The position numbers and the translations under genes are program-made. From contig NC_012483.1 of assembly GCF_000022565.1 (NCBI RefSeq), positions 1,860,001 to 1,924,000 of the forward strand: DNA of 64,000 nt, written 5' to 3'. Shown here piece by piece: positions 9,611 through 18,014 of the stretch. The notes below the pieces were generated by a model that had not been told where the DNA came from, did no database searches, and saw nothing but the letters and a program-made list of their open reading frames with translations. This DNA comes from Acidobacterium capsulatum ATCC 51196 (lineage in GTDB: Bacteria > Acidobacteriota > Terriglobia > Terriglobales > Acidobacteriaceae). How positions within the stretch are numbered: the stretch's first letter is position 1; every line of letters begins with the position of its first letter.

Positions 9611-9819
9611 GGAATCAGGTCTCGATCAGCTTGATGGGGTTTCGCGGCGACTGGGGTTATCCGCCACGGCGTGTACAGGGTTACTTGCATACTACTGTTC
9701 CTCTGTGACGCTCCTGCAGCGCCGCCGACCTATCTTTTGGTCAAATTTGACGCGTGCCACCGCAACGAGTCTGAAGCGCGCAGGGATGACTACAATGAGG
9801 GTGATTTCAGTTTTGTTCC
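9611..9819. promoter_or_regulatory. Divergent promoter region between efflux operon and two-component system
   Basis: 209 bp separating the minus-strand czcCBA-like operon from the plus-strand kinase/regulator pair. Divergent layout of an efflux operon and a two-component system usually implies that the response regulator controls the operon from here. I do not see an unambiguous operator or a strong -35/-10 pair by eye. Confidence 0.45.
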
Positions 9820-11217
9820 GTGAGGCGTCGTGAGGTGTGGCTGGATGAGGCACTTTTGAAAGGCAGCCGCCGCGCTGTCCTGCTCAAGGCAGTCGCGCTG
9901 ATTGCAGGTATCGCTTTGCTCGATTGGAGAATTGTTGGCGCGATTCCCCTGGGCTTCTTATATCTGCTCCCCATGCTGATGGTGGGAAGCGTGCTGGCCC
10001 CCTGGCAGATTGCCATCATTGCAGCCGCTTGCACCGTGCTGGCCGAGCTATTCGATGATCTCGGCTGGGGCGTGCGCCTGGGAATCCCTCGTGACGTATT
10101 GTTCTTTGCCGCGTTCTTTGGCGTGGGCATTTTCATGCGTGAAGTCACCCGCAAACGCACTGCGGATATCCGTCACCTGGAAGAGATGCAGCGGGAAGGT
10201 GATGCGCGCCGGGAGGCGGAAGAACAGCTTCGCATCTTCGTCGAAAGCAGCCCCGCCGCCATCGTTATGGCGGATGCTTCAGGCACGATTCTGATGGCCA
10301 ATCAAGCCGCGCACCGCATGCTGGCGGCAAAGGGTAGCCTGCCCGGAAAAACGATCTACAGCTATCTGCCTTCGTTGCGCCATGTTCCAACACCCGACAA
10401 TTCAGAGCAGTTATACCGTACAGTGATGCAGGCCCACGGACGCCGCGAAAGCAACGAAGCCTTTCTTGCGGATATCTGCTTCTCCACTTACCAGACGAAA
10501 GCGGGTTCACGCCTTGCCGCAATGGTACTGGACTCCTCTGAGGAACTCAGCACTCACGAAGTTGCCAGTCTTCGCCAGTTGATGACCGCTTCTCGCATCG
10601 CCGTCGGTGCAGTCTCCCATGAGATTCGGAATATCTGCGGAGCCATCGGTGTCGTTCATCAGAATCTTGCGCGCAATCCACTTCTCGTCGGCAGTCCGGA
10701 TTTTGAGACGCTGGGCAACCTGATTGCCGCACTAGAGCGCATTGCAAGTATCAGCCTGCAGCGAACTACCAGCGAAGCCTCTGAAGTAGACTTGCCCGCC
10801 CTGCTCGGAGAGCTGCGCATTGTCATCGCGCCTCTTCTGGAAGAAGCGGAGATCGCTGTAGAGTGGCACGCAGACGCGGACCTTCCCGAGGTATGGGCTG
10901 ATCGCGCCGGACTGATGCAGGTCTTTCTCAATCTCGTCACCAACAGCATTCGGGCGCTCGCCCTCAGAGACGATCGGATTCTCGCCATCACCGCACGAAT
11001 GCAAGCAGACCGCGTTCTGATTGAGTTTGAGGACAATGGTTGCGGAGTCTCCCAGCCCGAGCTATTGTTTCAACCCTTTCAATCTGGAGCCTATTCTTCC
11101 GGACTGGGTTTATATCTTTCGCGCGCTATGCTGCGGACCTTCGGAGGAGAAATTCGGTATCAGGCACAAGCCGAAGGCGCACACTTCGTAATCTCACTCA
11201 CGCCGGTGCAAGGATAG
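9820..11217 (+). CDS. Membrane-bound PAS sensor histidine kinase
   Basis: 465 residues starting at GTG 9820. The N-terminal third has about three to four hydrophobic helices (about residues 20-110), followed by a coiled linker. A PAS domain (about 130-235, EEQLRIFVESSPAAIVMADASG) and a histidine-kinase core follow. The H-box reads SHEIRN (His267). The N box LVTNSIRAL, G1 box EDNGCGVS and G2 box SGLGLYLS form the HATPase domain. It would autophosphorylate in response to an unknown signal sensed by the membrane or PAS region and pass phosphate to the NarL-type regulator encoded 5 bp downstream. No periplasmic sensor loop of CusS/CzcS type is evident, so metal sensing would have to be indirect. 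Confidence 0.88.
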   Translation: MRRREVWLDEALLKGSRRAVLLKAVALIAGIALLDWRIVGAIPLGFLYLLPMLMVGSVLAPWQIAIIAAACTVLAELFDDLGWGVRLGIPRDVLFFAAFFGVGIFMREVTRKRTADIRHLEEMQREGDARREAEEQLRIFVESSPAAIVMADASGTILMANQAAHRMLAAKGSLPGKTIYSYLPSLRHVPTPDNSEQLYRTVMQAHGRRESNEAFLADICFSTYQTKAGSRLAAMVLDSSEELSTHEVASLRQLMTASRIAVGAVSHEIRNICGAIGVVHQNLARNPLLVGSPDFETLGNLIAALERIASISLQRTTSEASEVDLPALLGELRIVIAPLLEEAEIAVEWHADADLPEVWADRAGLMQVFLNLVTNSIRALALRDDRILAITARMQADRVLIEFEDNGCGVSQPELLFQPFQSGAYSSGLGLYLSRAMLRTFGGEIRYQAQAEGAHFVISLTPVQG

Positions 11218-11222
11218 CCGGG

Positions 11223-11888
11223 ATGACACCTATCATTCGCCTGATAATCGTAGATGACCACAGCCTTTTTCGCGAGAGTCTGTGCCGCATGCTTGAGGCA
11301 GTTCCAGATCTCCGCATCGCCTCGCAATGCGCTTCCCTTGCAGAGGCTCGGCGAGTGCTCGAAATTCAGGCAGTGGACGTGGTGTTGCTGGATTATGATC
11401 TTGGCCCCGAGGTAGGCAGCGATTTGCTGACTACGGTTCGAGTGCGCTGCCCTGAAGCCAAAGTGCTCGTAGTCACAGCAGGGCTCTCGGATGAACTGAC
11501 CGTCCGCATCATGGAATCTGGCGCGGCAGGCATTTTCCTGAAGCACGGCAGCACTGAATTGCTGATCAGTGCCATTCGCAAAATTAACAATGGCAAAGAG
11601 TGGCTTGATGACACCGCCAGGCAGGGTCTCGCAGCCGGCAAAAGCGCGCGCACAGAAGTCGCAACACTGTCAAAGCCGTTGACGGCACGACAGCAGCAGG
11701 TCCTGCACAGCATCCTCGATGGTCTTGCGAATAAGGAAATCGCGGGAAAGCTCAATATGTCTGAGAGCTCGGTGAAAGCCGTCATCCAGGAGCTTTTTCA
11801 CAAAGCCGGCGTGCGCACCCGCAGCCAATTGGTAAGAATCGCCTTTGAAAAACACGCCACCGATTGGCTGAAGTCCAACGAGAGATGA
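11223..11888 (+). CDS. NarL/LuxR-type response regulator
   Basis: 221 residues from ATG 11223, five bases after the kinase stop. A longer open frame runs upstream through the kinase gene, but the receiver domain begins exactly at this ATG. The receiver has the acidic pair in IIVDDHSLFRES, the phospho-acceptor Asp in VVLLDYDLG and the conserved Lys in FLKHGS. The C-terminal helix-turn-helix (LTARQQQVLHSILDGLANKEIAGKLNMSESSVKAVIQEL, split here only for naming) is GerE/LuxR type. It is the partner of the upstream kinase and a candidate controller of the divergent efflux operon. Metal-efflux operons are more often paired with OmpR-type regulators, so this link is an inference from position. Confidence 0.9.
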   Translation: MTPIIRLIIVDDHSLFRESLCRMLEAVPDLRIASQCASLAEARRVLEIQAVDVVLLDYDLGPEVGSDLLTTVRVRCPEAKVLVVTAGLSDELTVRIMESGAAGIFLKHGSTELLISAIRKINNGKEWLDDTARQGLAAGKSARTEVATLSKPLTARQQQVLHSILDGLANKEIAGKLNMSESSVKAVIQELFHKAGVRTRSQLVRIAFEKHATDWLKSNER

Positions 11889-12238
11889 CTCCGCAAATAC
11901 TTTCAACTTTTATCTCAATGGTTGTCGCTGGAATCTAGGCCAATTAAAAGCTTTTCAACCTGGACGGGAGGTGAGCAATCGTTTCCCGAAACGTACAAAT
12001 GTTCCGGTTCCCATCGGCAGGCATGCTGTACAGAACAGCTTGCCTGCAACTCACTTTAGTTAGCACAGGGGGCCAAAGCACTTATCCAGGAACTCCGGCA
12101 ATCCGCTTTGTTATGAGGTTGCCTAAGGCAGCTTCAACCTACCCCGACTAGGCCCCGAACATCTTGCTGCTGTCTCGTCACCGGGTTACGGATGCGAGCG
12201 CCCCTCCGTTTTAGATCTTTCACACGATGGCCCTGCAT
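11889..12238. other. Intergenic stretch between convergent genes
   Basis: About 350 bp between the response regulator and the stop of the minus-strand ADOP permease. The sequence is AT-richer than the flanks. I see no gene, no strong terminator hairpin and no recognised repeat. Confidence 0.4.
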
Positions 12239-14875
12239 TCACTCCGTTCTCAGCGCTTCCATCGGCTCTGTCTGACCTGCGCGTATCGCCGGCCTGAGGG
12301 TAGCCACCAGCAGGGGCGCCAGCAGGACCAGCAGCGATGCAAGGTAAAGCCGCAGATCATCCGGTTGCACGCCGTATAGCTGACTGCGCAACAGCCTGTT
12401 CGCCGCCAGCGAAACCACAATACCCATCGCCAGCCCTATCACTGCCGGGACCATCACGCGCCGCACGAAGAGCCGCGTAATGTCGCCTCGCGTCGCTCCG
12501 AGTGCCATCCGCACGCCAATCTCTTGCGTGCGCTGTGCGGCAAAGAACGATACGACTCCATAGATTCCTACGCAGGCCAGCAGCAACGCAATCCCGGCAA
12601 ATGACGCAACCACCGCCGCGTTCAGCCGCGGTTGCGCCACTGCATGGCTTAGCAGCTGGTCCATCGTCTCAATTCTGCCTACCGACTGCCGCGGGTCCGC
12701 CTGGTATACCTGCTCGCGGATCGACTTTACGAGCTGTTCCGGTGGCACATTCGTCCGCACCAGGAAGTAGCGATGCCAACTGCCATTGGCATTCGCAGGC
12801 GAGTAGACAACGGGCCCAGGCACCGTCGCGATCGCTCCCGTAACTCCTCGCACATCGGCAACCACGCCCACGATCTCGTGCGCCTCCTCATTCAGGAGCA
12901 GGTGATGTCCGATCGGGTTTCCCTTCGGCAGAAACTCCCGCACCAGCGCCTCATTCACCATTACCGGTGGAAGTTTCGAGGCCTGATCCTCCGCCGTAAA
13001 CGGTCTCCCCTCCAGCAGCGGTGTTCCCATCGCCGCCAGAAAATTCCCGGCGATACTGCGGGTCTCCGCGCTGATTGACGGCTCATTGGTACCCTGCGGC
13101 AGCCAGTCGGCGTCATATCTGGAAAGCAAATGAAAGTCCATCATCGGCGGCGAGTTGATCTGCCCGGCGGCCTCAACTCCAGGCAGATTTTTTATTCGTT
13201 GTTGCACGTCATTGTAGAAATTCCGTGCCACAGCCGGCCTTGTGTCATACGGCAGCGCCAGCCGAAACATCAACAGGTGTTCCGGCTTGAATCCCAATGG
13301 TTGCTTCGTCAAGTTCCACAGCGACTCCGCCATCAGCGAGGCACCCACCAGCAGCACCAATGACAGACCTACCTGCACTCCGACCAGAACGCTGCGCAAC
13401 CAGTTGCCCGACGATCCTCCAAGGCGCGCCTCGCCTTTCTTGAGCGCCGAGTGCAACTGCACCTTTCGGGTTTCCAGCACTGGAGCCACTCCGAACGCGA
13501 CTCCAGTAGCCAGCGAAATTAGCAGAGCGATCCCAATCACAATCCCGTTCATGTGGATCGTGCCCGGCCTCCCCAGAATCCCCGGCAGGCTGGTAGCGGC
13601 AGTGCGCGTGAGCGCAAATGCCAATAGGATTCCCGTGCCGCCGCCGGCCAACGCAAGCAGCCCGCTCTCCACCAACAATTGGAAAGCCACGCGCAATCCT
13701 GATGCGCCCAGAGACCTCCGCAGCGCAATCTCTCGCTGCCGGCCCGTCGCGCGTGACAACAACAGGTTCGCCACATTGATGCACGCAATCAGCAGCAGGA
13801 GTGCCGACGCGATCAGCAAGGCCATGAGTGCTGGCCGCACTTGGCCATAGCGGTACTCGCGCAGCGTCTCGCTCGTGAACCGCCACGCGCCATCGCTCGA
13901 TGGATATTCCCGTCTCAGTTGCTCCCCGATCCGATCCAGATCGGCCTGAGCCTGCGAAGGAGTTACACCCCGCCGCAACCGCCCAAATACATTCCAGTAC
14001 CGCAGTCCGTCGCCCCGATAACTGCCCCAGCTATTCGGACCAAACTGCGCCGCACGCCAAAAGTCCACGCCTGCCGGCGCAGAAAAATCTCGCGGCATCA
14101 CGCCCACAATCGTCGCCGACTGCTGATCCAGCGCCACCTGCTCTCCGATTACTTTCGGATCGCCTCCGAAAATCCTCTGCCATCCCGGATAACTCAGCAC
14201 CACGGTCAGTGGCGCATGCGGCACGTCGTCTTTCGCATTCAATACTCGACCCAGCATCGGCGCGGTGTCGAAGACATTCCAGAACCCATCATTCACTGCT
14301 GCGGCATTCACGTAGACGGGCAACTTCTTTCCCGTAATCAAGGTGCTCTCTTCGAAGTAAAAGAACGCCAGACCGGAGAAGCACCGGTTGCGCGCCTTGA
14401 TGTCATAGAATCGCGGACCCGTCATCAGACCGCCCGCTGAGCGTCCCGTGATCCTCGTGTCGTGAATCGCAAGGATCCTCTCTGCATGCGGATACGGCGG
14501 GCGCCTCAGCAGCGTCGAATACACCACCGTGAACATCGTTGTCGTCGCCGCGATCCCCAGTGCCATCGTCAGCACCACCATCCACGTAAATCCCGGTGCG
14601 CGTCTCATCTGCCGCAGCGCAAATCGCGTGTCCTGGGCCAGGCATTCGAGAAACGGCAATCCCTCCTCGGCGTGGTACTGCTCTCGGATCGCCTCCGCGG
14701 CGCCAAGCTTCATCCGCGCCTGACGGCGAGCTTCATCCTCGCTCATCCCGGCCTGGATATTGGCTTCCGCCTCGCGCTCCACGTAGTCTTCCATCTCTTC
14801 GCGCAGCCGAGCATCGCCGCGCTGGCCAGTGACAAGATTGCGCAGACGGATCAGGAATCGATGGAGAGACCTCAT
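12239..14875 (-). CDS. ADOP-type ABC permease (MacB/FtsX family, duplicated)
   Basis: 878 residues. A short cytoplasmic N-terminal domain (about 1-80, with REEMEDYVEREAEANIQAG) is followed by a first transmembrane helix, a periplasmic MacB-type core domain and three FtsX helices. A second helix, core domain and FtsX block then repeat the unit. This is the 'acidobacterial duplicated orphan permease' (ADOP) layout: two FtsX half-permeases fused, without an ATPase gene next to them. Members are thought to use a shared ATPase in trans. The second FtsX block shows the usual RTQEIGVRMALGATRGDI motif. The start overlaps the PadR stop by four bases, so the two are co-translated, which is a very common acidobacterial pairing. 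Substrate unknown. Confidence 0.9.
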   Translation of the reverse strand: MRSLHRFLIRLRNLVTGQRGDARLREEMEDYVEREAEANIQAGMSEDEARRQARMKLGAAEAIREQYHAEEGLPFLECLAQDTRFALRQMRRAPGFTWMVVLTMALGIAATTTMFTVVYSTLLRRPPYPHAERILAIHDTRITGRSAGGLMTGPRFYDIKARNRCFSGLAFFYFEESTLITGKKLPVYVNAAAVNDGFWNVFDTAPMLGRVLNAKDDVPHAPLTVVLSYPGWQRIFGGDPKVIGEQVALDQQSATIVGVMPRDFSAPAGVDFWRAAQFGPNSWGSYRGDGLRYWNVFGRLRRGVTPSQAQADLDRIGEQLRREYPSSDGAWRFTSETLREYRYGQVRPALMALLIASALLLLIACINVANLLLSRATGRQREIALRRSLGASGLRVAFQLLVESGLLALAGGGTGILLAFALTRTAATSLPGILGRPGTIHMNGIVIGIALLISLATGVAFGVAPVLETRKVQLHSALKKGEARLGGSSGNWLRSVLVGVQVGLSLVLLVGASLMAESLWNLTKQPLGFKPEHLLMFRLALPYDTRPAVARNFYNDVQQRIKNLPGVEAAGQINSPPMMDFHLLSRYDADWLPQGTNEPSISAETRSIAGNFLAAMGTPLLEGRPFTAEDQASKLPPVMVNEALVREFLPKGNPIGHHLLLNEEAHEIVGVVADVRGVTGAIATVPGPVVYSPANANGSWHRYFLVRTNVPPEQLVKSIREQVYQADPRQSVGRIETMDQLLSHAVAQPRLNAAVVASFAGIALLLACVGIYGVVSFFAAQRTQEIGVRMALGATRGDITRLFVRRVMVPAVIGLAMGIVVSLAANRLLRSQLYGVQPDDLRLYLASLLVLLAPLLVATLRPAIRAGQTEPMEALRTE

Positions 14876-15219
14876 GCCAGGTCCTCCGCCTTGACTTCAA
14901 AGAACCGAGCGATAATGGCGGCTGTCTGCTCCCAATCGCGCTTCTCGGATTCGAGAAGTTTGCGCCCCGCTCGGGTCAGTCGATAAAAGCGTGCGCGACG
15001 GTTGTTTTCTGAAGGCCCCCAGTCCGACTTGACGGCGCCCTCCTGCTCCAACCGAAGCAGCAACGGATAGAGCGTTCCCTGGTTCACAAAAAGCATTTCG
15101 CCGCTGATCTGCTCGATCCGCCGCGCAATGCCATAACCATGCTGCGGTCCGAGCACATCGAGCGTCTTCAGTACCATCAACGCCAACGTACCCTGCTGCA
15201 CATCCTTTTTCTGCTTCAT
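14872..15219 (-). CDS. PadR-family transcriptional regulator
   Basis: 115 residues from ATG 15219. A start 24 codons further upstream is open, but the PadR fold begins with MKQKKDVQQGTLALMVLKTL, and a ribosome-binding site (GGGAG, about 6 bases before the ATG) supports 15219. The winged helix contains HGYGIARRIEQISG and QGTLYPLLLRLEQEGAV, followed by the wing (RRARFYRLTRAGRKLL) and a short dimerisation helix. It belongs to the short PadR-s2 type that usually represses the downstream transporter. An imperfect inverted repeat (CAATCTCCCA and TTGGGATTG, 15223-15241) overlaps the ribosome-binding site and could be an autoregulatory operator. Confidence 0.92.
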   Translation of the reverse strand: MKQKKDVQQGTLALMVLKTLDVLGPQHGYGIARRIEQISGEMLFVNQGTLYPLLLRLEQEGAVKSDWGPSENNRRARFYRLTRAGRKLLESEKRDWEQTAAIIARFFEVKAEDLA

Positions 15220-15426
15220 CGGCAATCTCCCATTGGGATTGCAACAGAAGAATGGCACGAGATCAATGGGAAAGCAACAGGAAAGCAGCACTGAGTATTA
15301 GCGCTATGCAGAAGCTGTGGGCAGGCCACCTGTAGTTCTGGGCAAACTCGCTTCTGCTCATGAAAGACAAACCGCTGGTGGCGATGGAAGTAGAGTTGCA
15401 GGCGTCAGACTTGCCAGGCATCGCCT

Positions 15427-16611
15427 TCACGGCAATGGAGAGGTGATGCGGTTCGGTACAGACTTTCTTCCTTTAGCGCCGGCCTCCGGGGTCTTTGCCA
15501 GCGAATACGAAGTGCTGCGGCCGCCAGCAGCATCCTTAGTCAACGCCTTCTTCTTGATCAGGTCCTCGATATCGCGCAGGGCTGTGTCATGAGAGCACTT
15601 CATCAGCTTGGCCCATTTTGACGAGGTGAGCTTGCCCTCAAAGCCGTCGAGCAACCGGTTCAGCATCTTTCGCTGCCGTTCATTGAATTGGGTCGCCGCG
15701 AAATAATCCCAGAATCGTGCTTTGCTGAGCACCGTTGCGAGGATCGCTTCGGCCCGTTCAAAGGCGCGGCCAAGGCAGTCCAGAAACCATTCAAGCCAGC
15801 GGGTGATATCGACGTCGCCCTTTTGCGCCGCTTCGAGGCTTTCATAATATGCTTTTCGCTCGTACCGGATCTGCGCCGACATGCTGTAGAAGCGTTGCGA
15901 ACTCTCCTCCGAACGTGCCAGGACCATATCCGCAAGGGCGCGCGCGATCCGCCCGTTTCCGTCGTCAAACGGGTGAACGGTGACGAACCAAAGATGCGCC
16001 ATACCGGCCTTGAGCACCAGATCGATGGAATTGTCCTTTTCAAACCATTCGAGGAAATTCTTCATCTCCTGGCGCAACCGGTCGGCCTCGGGAGCGACGT
16101 AATGCACGCGTTCCTTGCCGAAGGGTCCCGAGACGACTTGCATCGGCCCGGATGCATCATCGCGCCACGCTCCGACCCTGATCTTCGACATGCCGCTCCT
16201 GCCGGTGGGAAAGAGCGCGGCATGCCAGTCATAGAGACGCCGCGCCGTCAGCGGTTTGTTGTAGCTCTGTGTGGCATCGAGCATCATTTCGACCACGCCT
16301 TCGACATCCCGGTCTACTGGCCCCAGTCCGCCAACATCGAGCCCGAGGCGGCGCGCGATGGAGGAGCGAACCTGGTCGCGGTCGAGTTTTTCACCCTCAA
16401 TCTCGCTAGACTTGATCACATCCTCGGTGAGGGTTTGGAGAACAGCTTCGGAGCGGAGTTGAAAACCGAGTCCTTCCATACGGCCGATCAGGCGTCCCTG
16501 CCGATGCCGAATGTCGACCAGACGCGCCGAGATGCGCGCGGTGTCCCACCGGAAATTGGGCCACTCCGCACGTTGGTGAATGTAGAGTCCTGCTTCTTTT
16601 CTACGCGCCAT
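15427..16611 (-). CDS. Fic-domain adenylyltransferase-like protein (DUF4172 + Fic + winged helix)
   Basis: 394 residues. The N-terminal DUF4172-like helical domain contains the auto-inhibitory motif SSEIEG (Ser68...Glu72-Gly73, the S/T-xxx-E-G/N class II pattern). The Fic core carries the complete catalytic loop HPFDDGNGR (residues 213-221), so AMP transfer from ATP to target hydroxyls should be possible. The C-terminal ~80 residues (MLNRLLDGFEGKLTSSKWAKLMKCSHDTALRDIEDLIKK) form a winged-helix-like region. This three-part protein is widespread in bacteria and is generally a self-contained regulated Fic enzyme rather than a FicT/FicA pair. It stands alone; an IS3 element lies directly upstream of its promoter region. 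Targets unknown. Confidence 0.9.
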   Translation of the reverse strand: MARRKEAGLYIHQRAEWPNFRWDTARISARLVDIRHRQGRLIGRMEGLGFQLRSEAVLQTLTEDVIKSSEIEGEKLDRDQVRSSIARRLGLDVGGLGPVDRDVEGVVEMMLDATQSYNKPLTARRLYDWHAALFPTGRSGMSKIRVGAWRDDASGPMQVVSGPFGKERVHYVAPEADRLRQEMKNFLEWFEKDNSIDLVLKAGMAHLWFVTVHPFDDGNGRIARALADMVLARSEESSQRFYSMSAQIRYERKAYYESLEAAQKGDVDITRWLEWFLDCLGRAFERAEAILATVLSKARFWDYFAATQFNERQRKMLNRLLDGFEGKLTSSKWAKLMKCSHDTALRDIEDLIKKKALTKDAAGGRSTSYSLAKTPEAGAKGRKSVPNRITSPLP

Positions 16612-16700
16612 ATGCGTTTAAAGTACCGCCGATTCTACGCGGAAGCAAGCACAATGAACGCACGTTATGCGTTGATTATGAGGCGTATTCGACGCATTCT

Positions 16701-17627
16701 CTAGCGGTGCATCCATGGTGAAGTACGGGGCTTCTGACCTGCTCCCGGAAAACTCATCCAGCCATAGCTGGAGTTCTCTCGTTTTGGTGTTGTGGGCGAG
16801 TATATCTCGCCGTCGTAGTCGGGGCTGTGGAGATGTGGGAAGCGTACTTTGCTTTCCACATCTCCATAGCCCAGTGCGCTTCTGAACTCAGCAGGCGTTC
16901 TGTATGCGAGCGAGCTGTGGGGACGCTCGCAGTTGTACTCCTGCCGGTAGTTGTCCAGGGTTCGCCGCACGTCGTTCAGTGTGCGGAACCAGCTTACGTT
17001 CAAGCACTCGTCGCGCAGGCGGCCGTGGAAGCTTTCCACGTGACCGTTCTGCATGGGGCGCCCTGGTTGGATGTGCACCAGGTTGATCTTGCGTTCCTCG
17101 GCCCAGCCCAGCATGCGGCGGGAGGTGAACTCCGGGCCATTATCCGATCGCACGTTCTCTGGCAAGCCGCGCTCTTCGATCAGCCGATCCAGAGCCCGCG
17201 TCACACGACCGCTGCCAAGGCTCGTATCCGCTTCAAGCGCCAGGCACTCGCGAGTGAAGGCATCGACCACGCTGAGGATGCGCACCATGCGTCCGTTCGC
17301 CAGACCGTCCACGATGAAATCCATGGCCCACTCCTGGTTGGCACGGATGAGTTGCACCTCGCCCACTCGCTCGCGCACCAGCCGCTTGCGCCGGCGACGA
17401 CGCACCGCCAGTCCCTCTTCCGCATACAGCCGGTAGACTCGCTTCACGTTCACCGTCTGACCGCGGCGTTCCAGCACCGCATGCAATCGCCGGTAGCCGT
17501 AGCGCGGCTTCTGCCGGGCTAGCTTCACCAGTTCGTCGCGCAGCTCAGCGTTCCGATCCGGCCTCGGCTCGTATCGATAGCTGGCTCGGTCCACACCCAA
17601 CAGCTTGCAGGCCCTGCGCTCGCTCAC
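16701..17627 (-). CDS. IS3-family transposase OrfB (rve/DDE integrase), C-terminus extended through the IR
   Basis: 308 residues from a GTG at 17627. HTH_21-like region (residues 1-85) and an rve integrase core with the DDE triad: Asp103 (WAMDFIVD), Asp162 (RSDNGPEF) and Glu198 (HVESFHG). In vivo it is probably made as an OrfAB fusion by -1 frameshifting at an AAAAAA run at 17685-17690: the -1 frame continues RKKRLELAGLREDVAFA into this gene. Unusually, the reading frame does not stop before the end of the element. It passes through the inverted repeat (encoding ENSSYGWMSFPGAG) and ends in host DNA at 16701, adding host-derived residues QKPRTSPWMHR. A truncated neighbour on the other side carries the same IR-encoded peptide. 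Confidence 0.9.
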   Translation of the reverse strand: MSERRACKLLGVDRASYRYEPRPDRNAELRDELVKLARQKPRYGYRRLHAVLERRGQTVNVKRVYRLYAEEGLAVRRRRRKRLVRERVGEVQLIRANQEWAMDFIVDGLANGRMVRILSVVDAFTRECLALEADTSLGSGRVTRALDRLIEERGLPENVRSDNGPEFTSRRMLGWAEERKINLVHIQPGRPMQNGHVESFHGRLRDECLNVSWFRTLNDVRRTLDNYRQEYNCERPHSSLAYRTPAEFRSALGYGDVESKVRFPHLHSPDYDGEIYSPTTPKRENSSYGWMSFPGAGQKPRTSPWMHR

Positions 17628-18014
17628 CCCATGCTCGGCCTGAGCGAACGCAACATCCTCTCTCAGGCCGGCAAGCTCCAGCCGTTTTTTCGAATCACCG
17701 ACCTCAAAACTTCCCGGTCAAGACTGAGATCCGCGACCAGCGACTTCAGCCTCCGGTTCTCGTCTTCCATCTGCCGCAGCCGCTGCGCCTCGCTCACGTC
17801 CATGCCGCCGAACTTCGACTTCCAGCCGTAGAACGTCGCCGCACTGATCCCATGCTCCCGGCATAGGTCCGCCGTCTTCATCCCTGCCTCGTGCTGCTTC
17901 ACAATCCCGATGATCTGCTCTTCCGTAAACCGGCTCTTCTTCATCCAAGTCCTCTCCTTCACATTACGAGAGAACTCCAGCTATGGCTGGATGAGTTTTC
18001 CGGGAGCAGGTCAT
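16735..18014 (-). mobile_element. Complete IS3-family element (IS407-like), about 1280 bp
   Basis: Bounded by perfect 47-bp inverted repeats (16735-16781 and 17968-18014), each beginning TGACCTGCTCCCGG at the outer tip. It holds orfA and orfB on the minus strand in two frames with a slippery A-run between them. The OrfA sequence and the TGACCTGC tip resemble the IS407 subgroup. IS407-type elements usually make 4-bp target duplications. Here the flanks are CTTC on the left and TGGA on the right, so no duplication is present, which suggests a deletion or recombination after insertion. Confidence 0.92.
17663..17944 (-). CDS. IS3-family transposase OrfA
   Basis: 93 residues from ATG 17944 (MKKSRFTEEQIIGIVKQHEA). 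Six more codons upstream are open, but the family start and position favour this ATG. It has a helix-turn-helix (TADLCREHGISAATFYGWKSKFGG) and a leucine-zipper-like helix (MEDENRRLKSLVADLSLD). Near its end lies the slippery A-run (minus strand, 17690-17685), where ribosomes would shift -1 to make OrfAB. OrfA binds the IS ends. Confidence 0.9.
   Translation of the reverse strand: MKKSRFTEEQIIGIVKQHEAGMKTADLCREHGISAATFYGWKSKFGGMDVSEAQRLRQMEDENRRLKSLVADLSLDREVLRSVIRKNGWSLPA

Noticed and set aside
15361-15426. Short plus-strand gene between PadR and Fic genes
   Set aside because: The frame overlaps the 3' end of the Fic gene and has no domain or ribosome-binding site.
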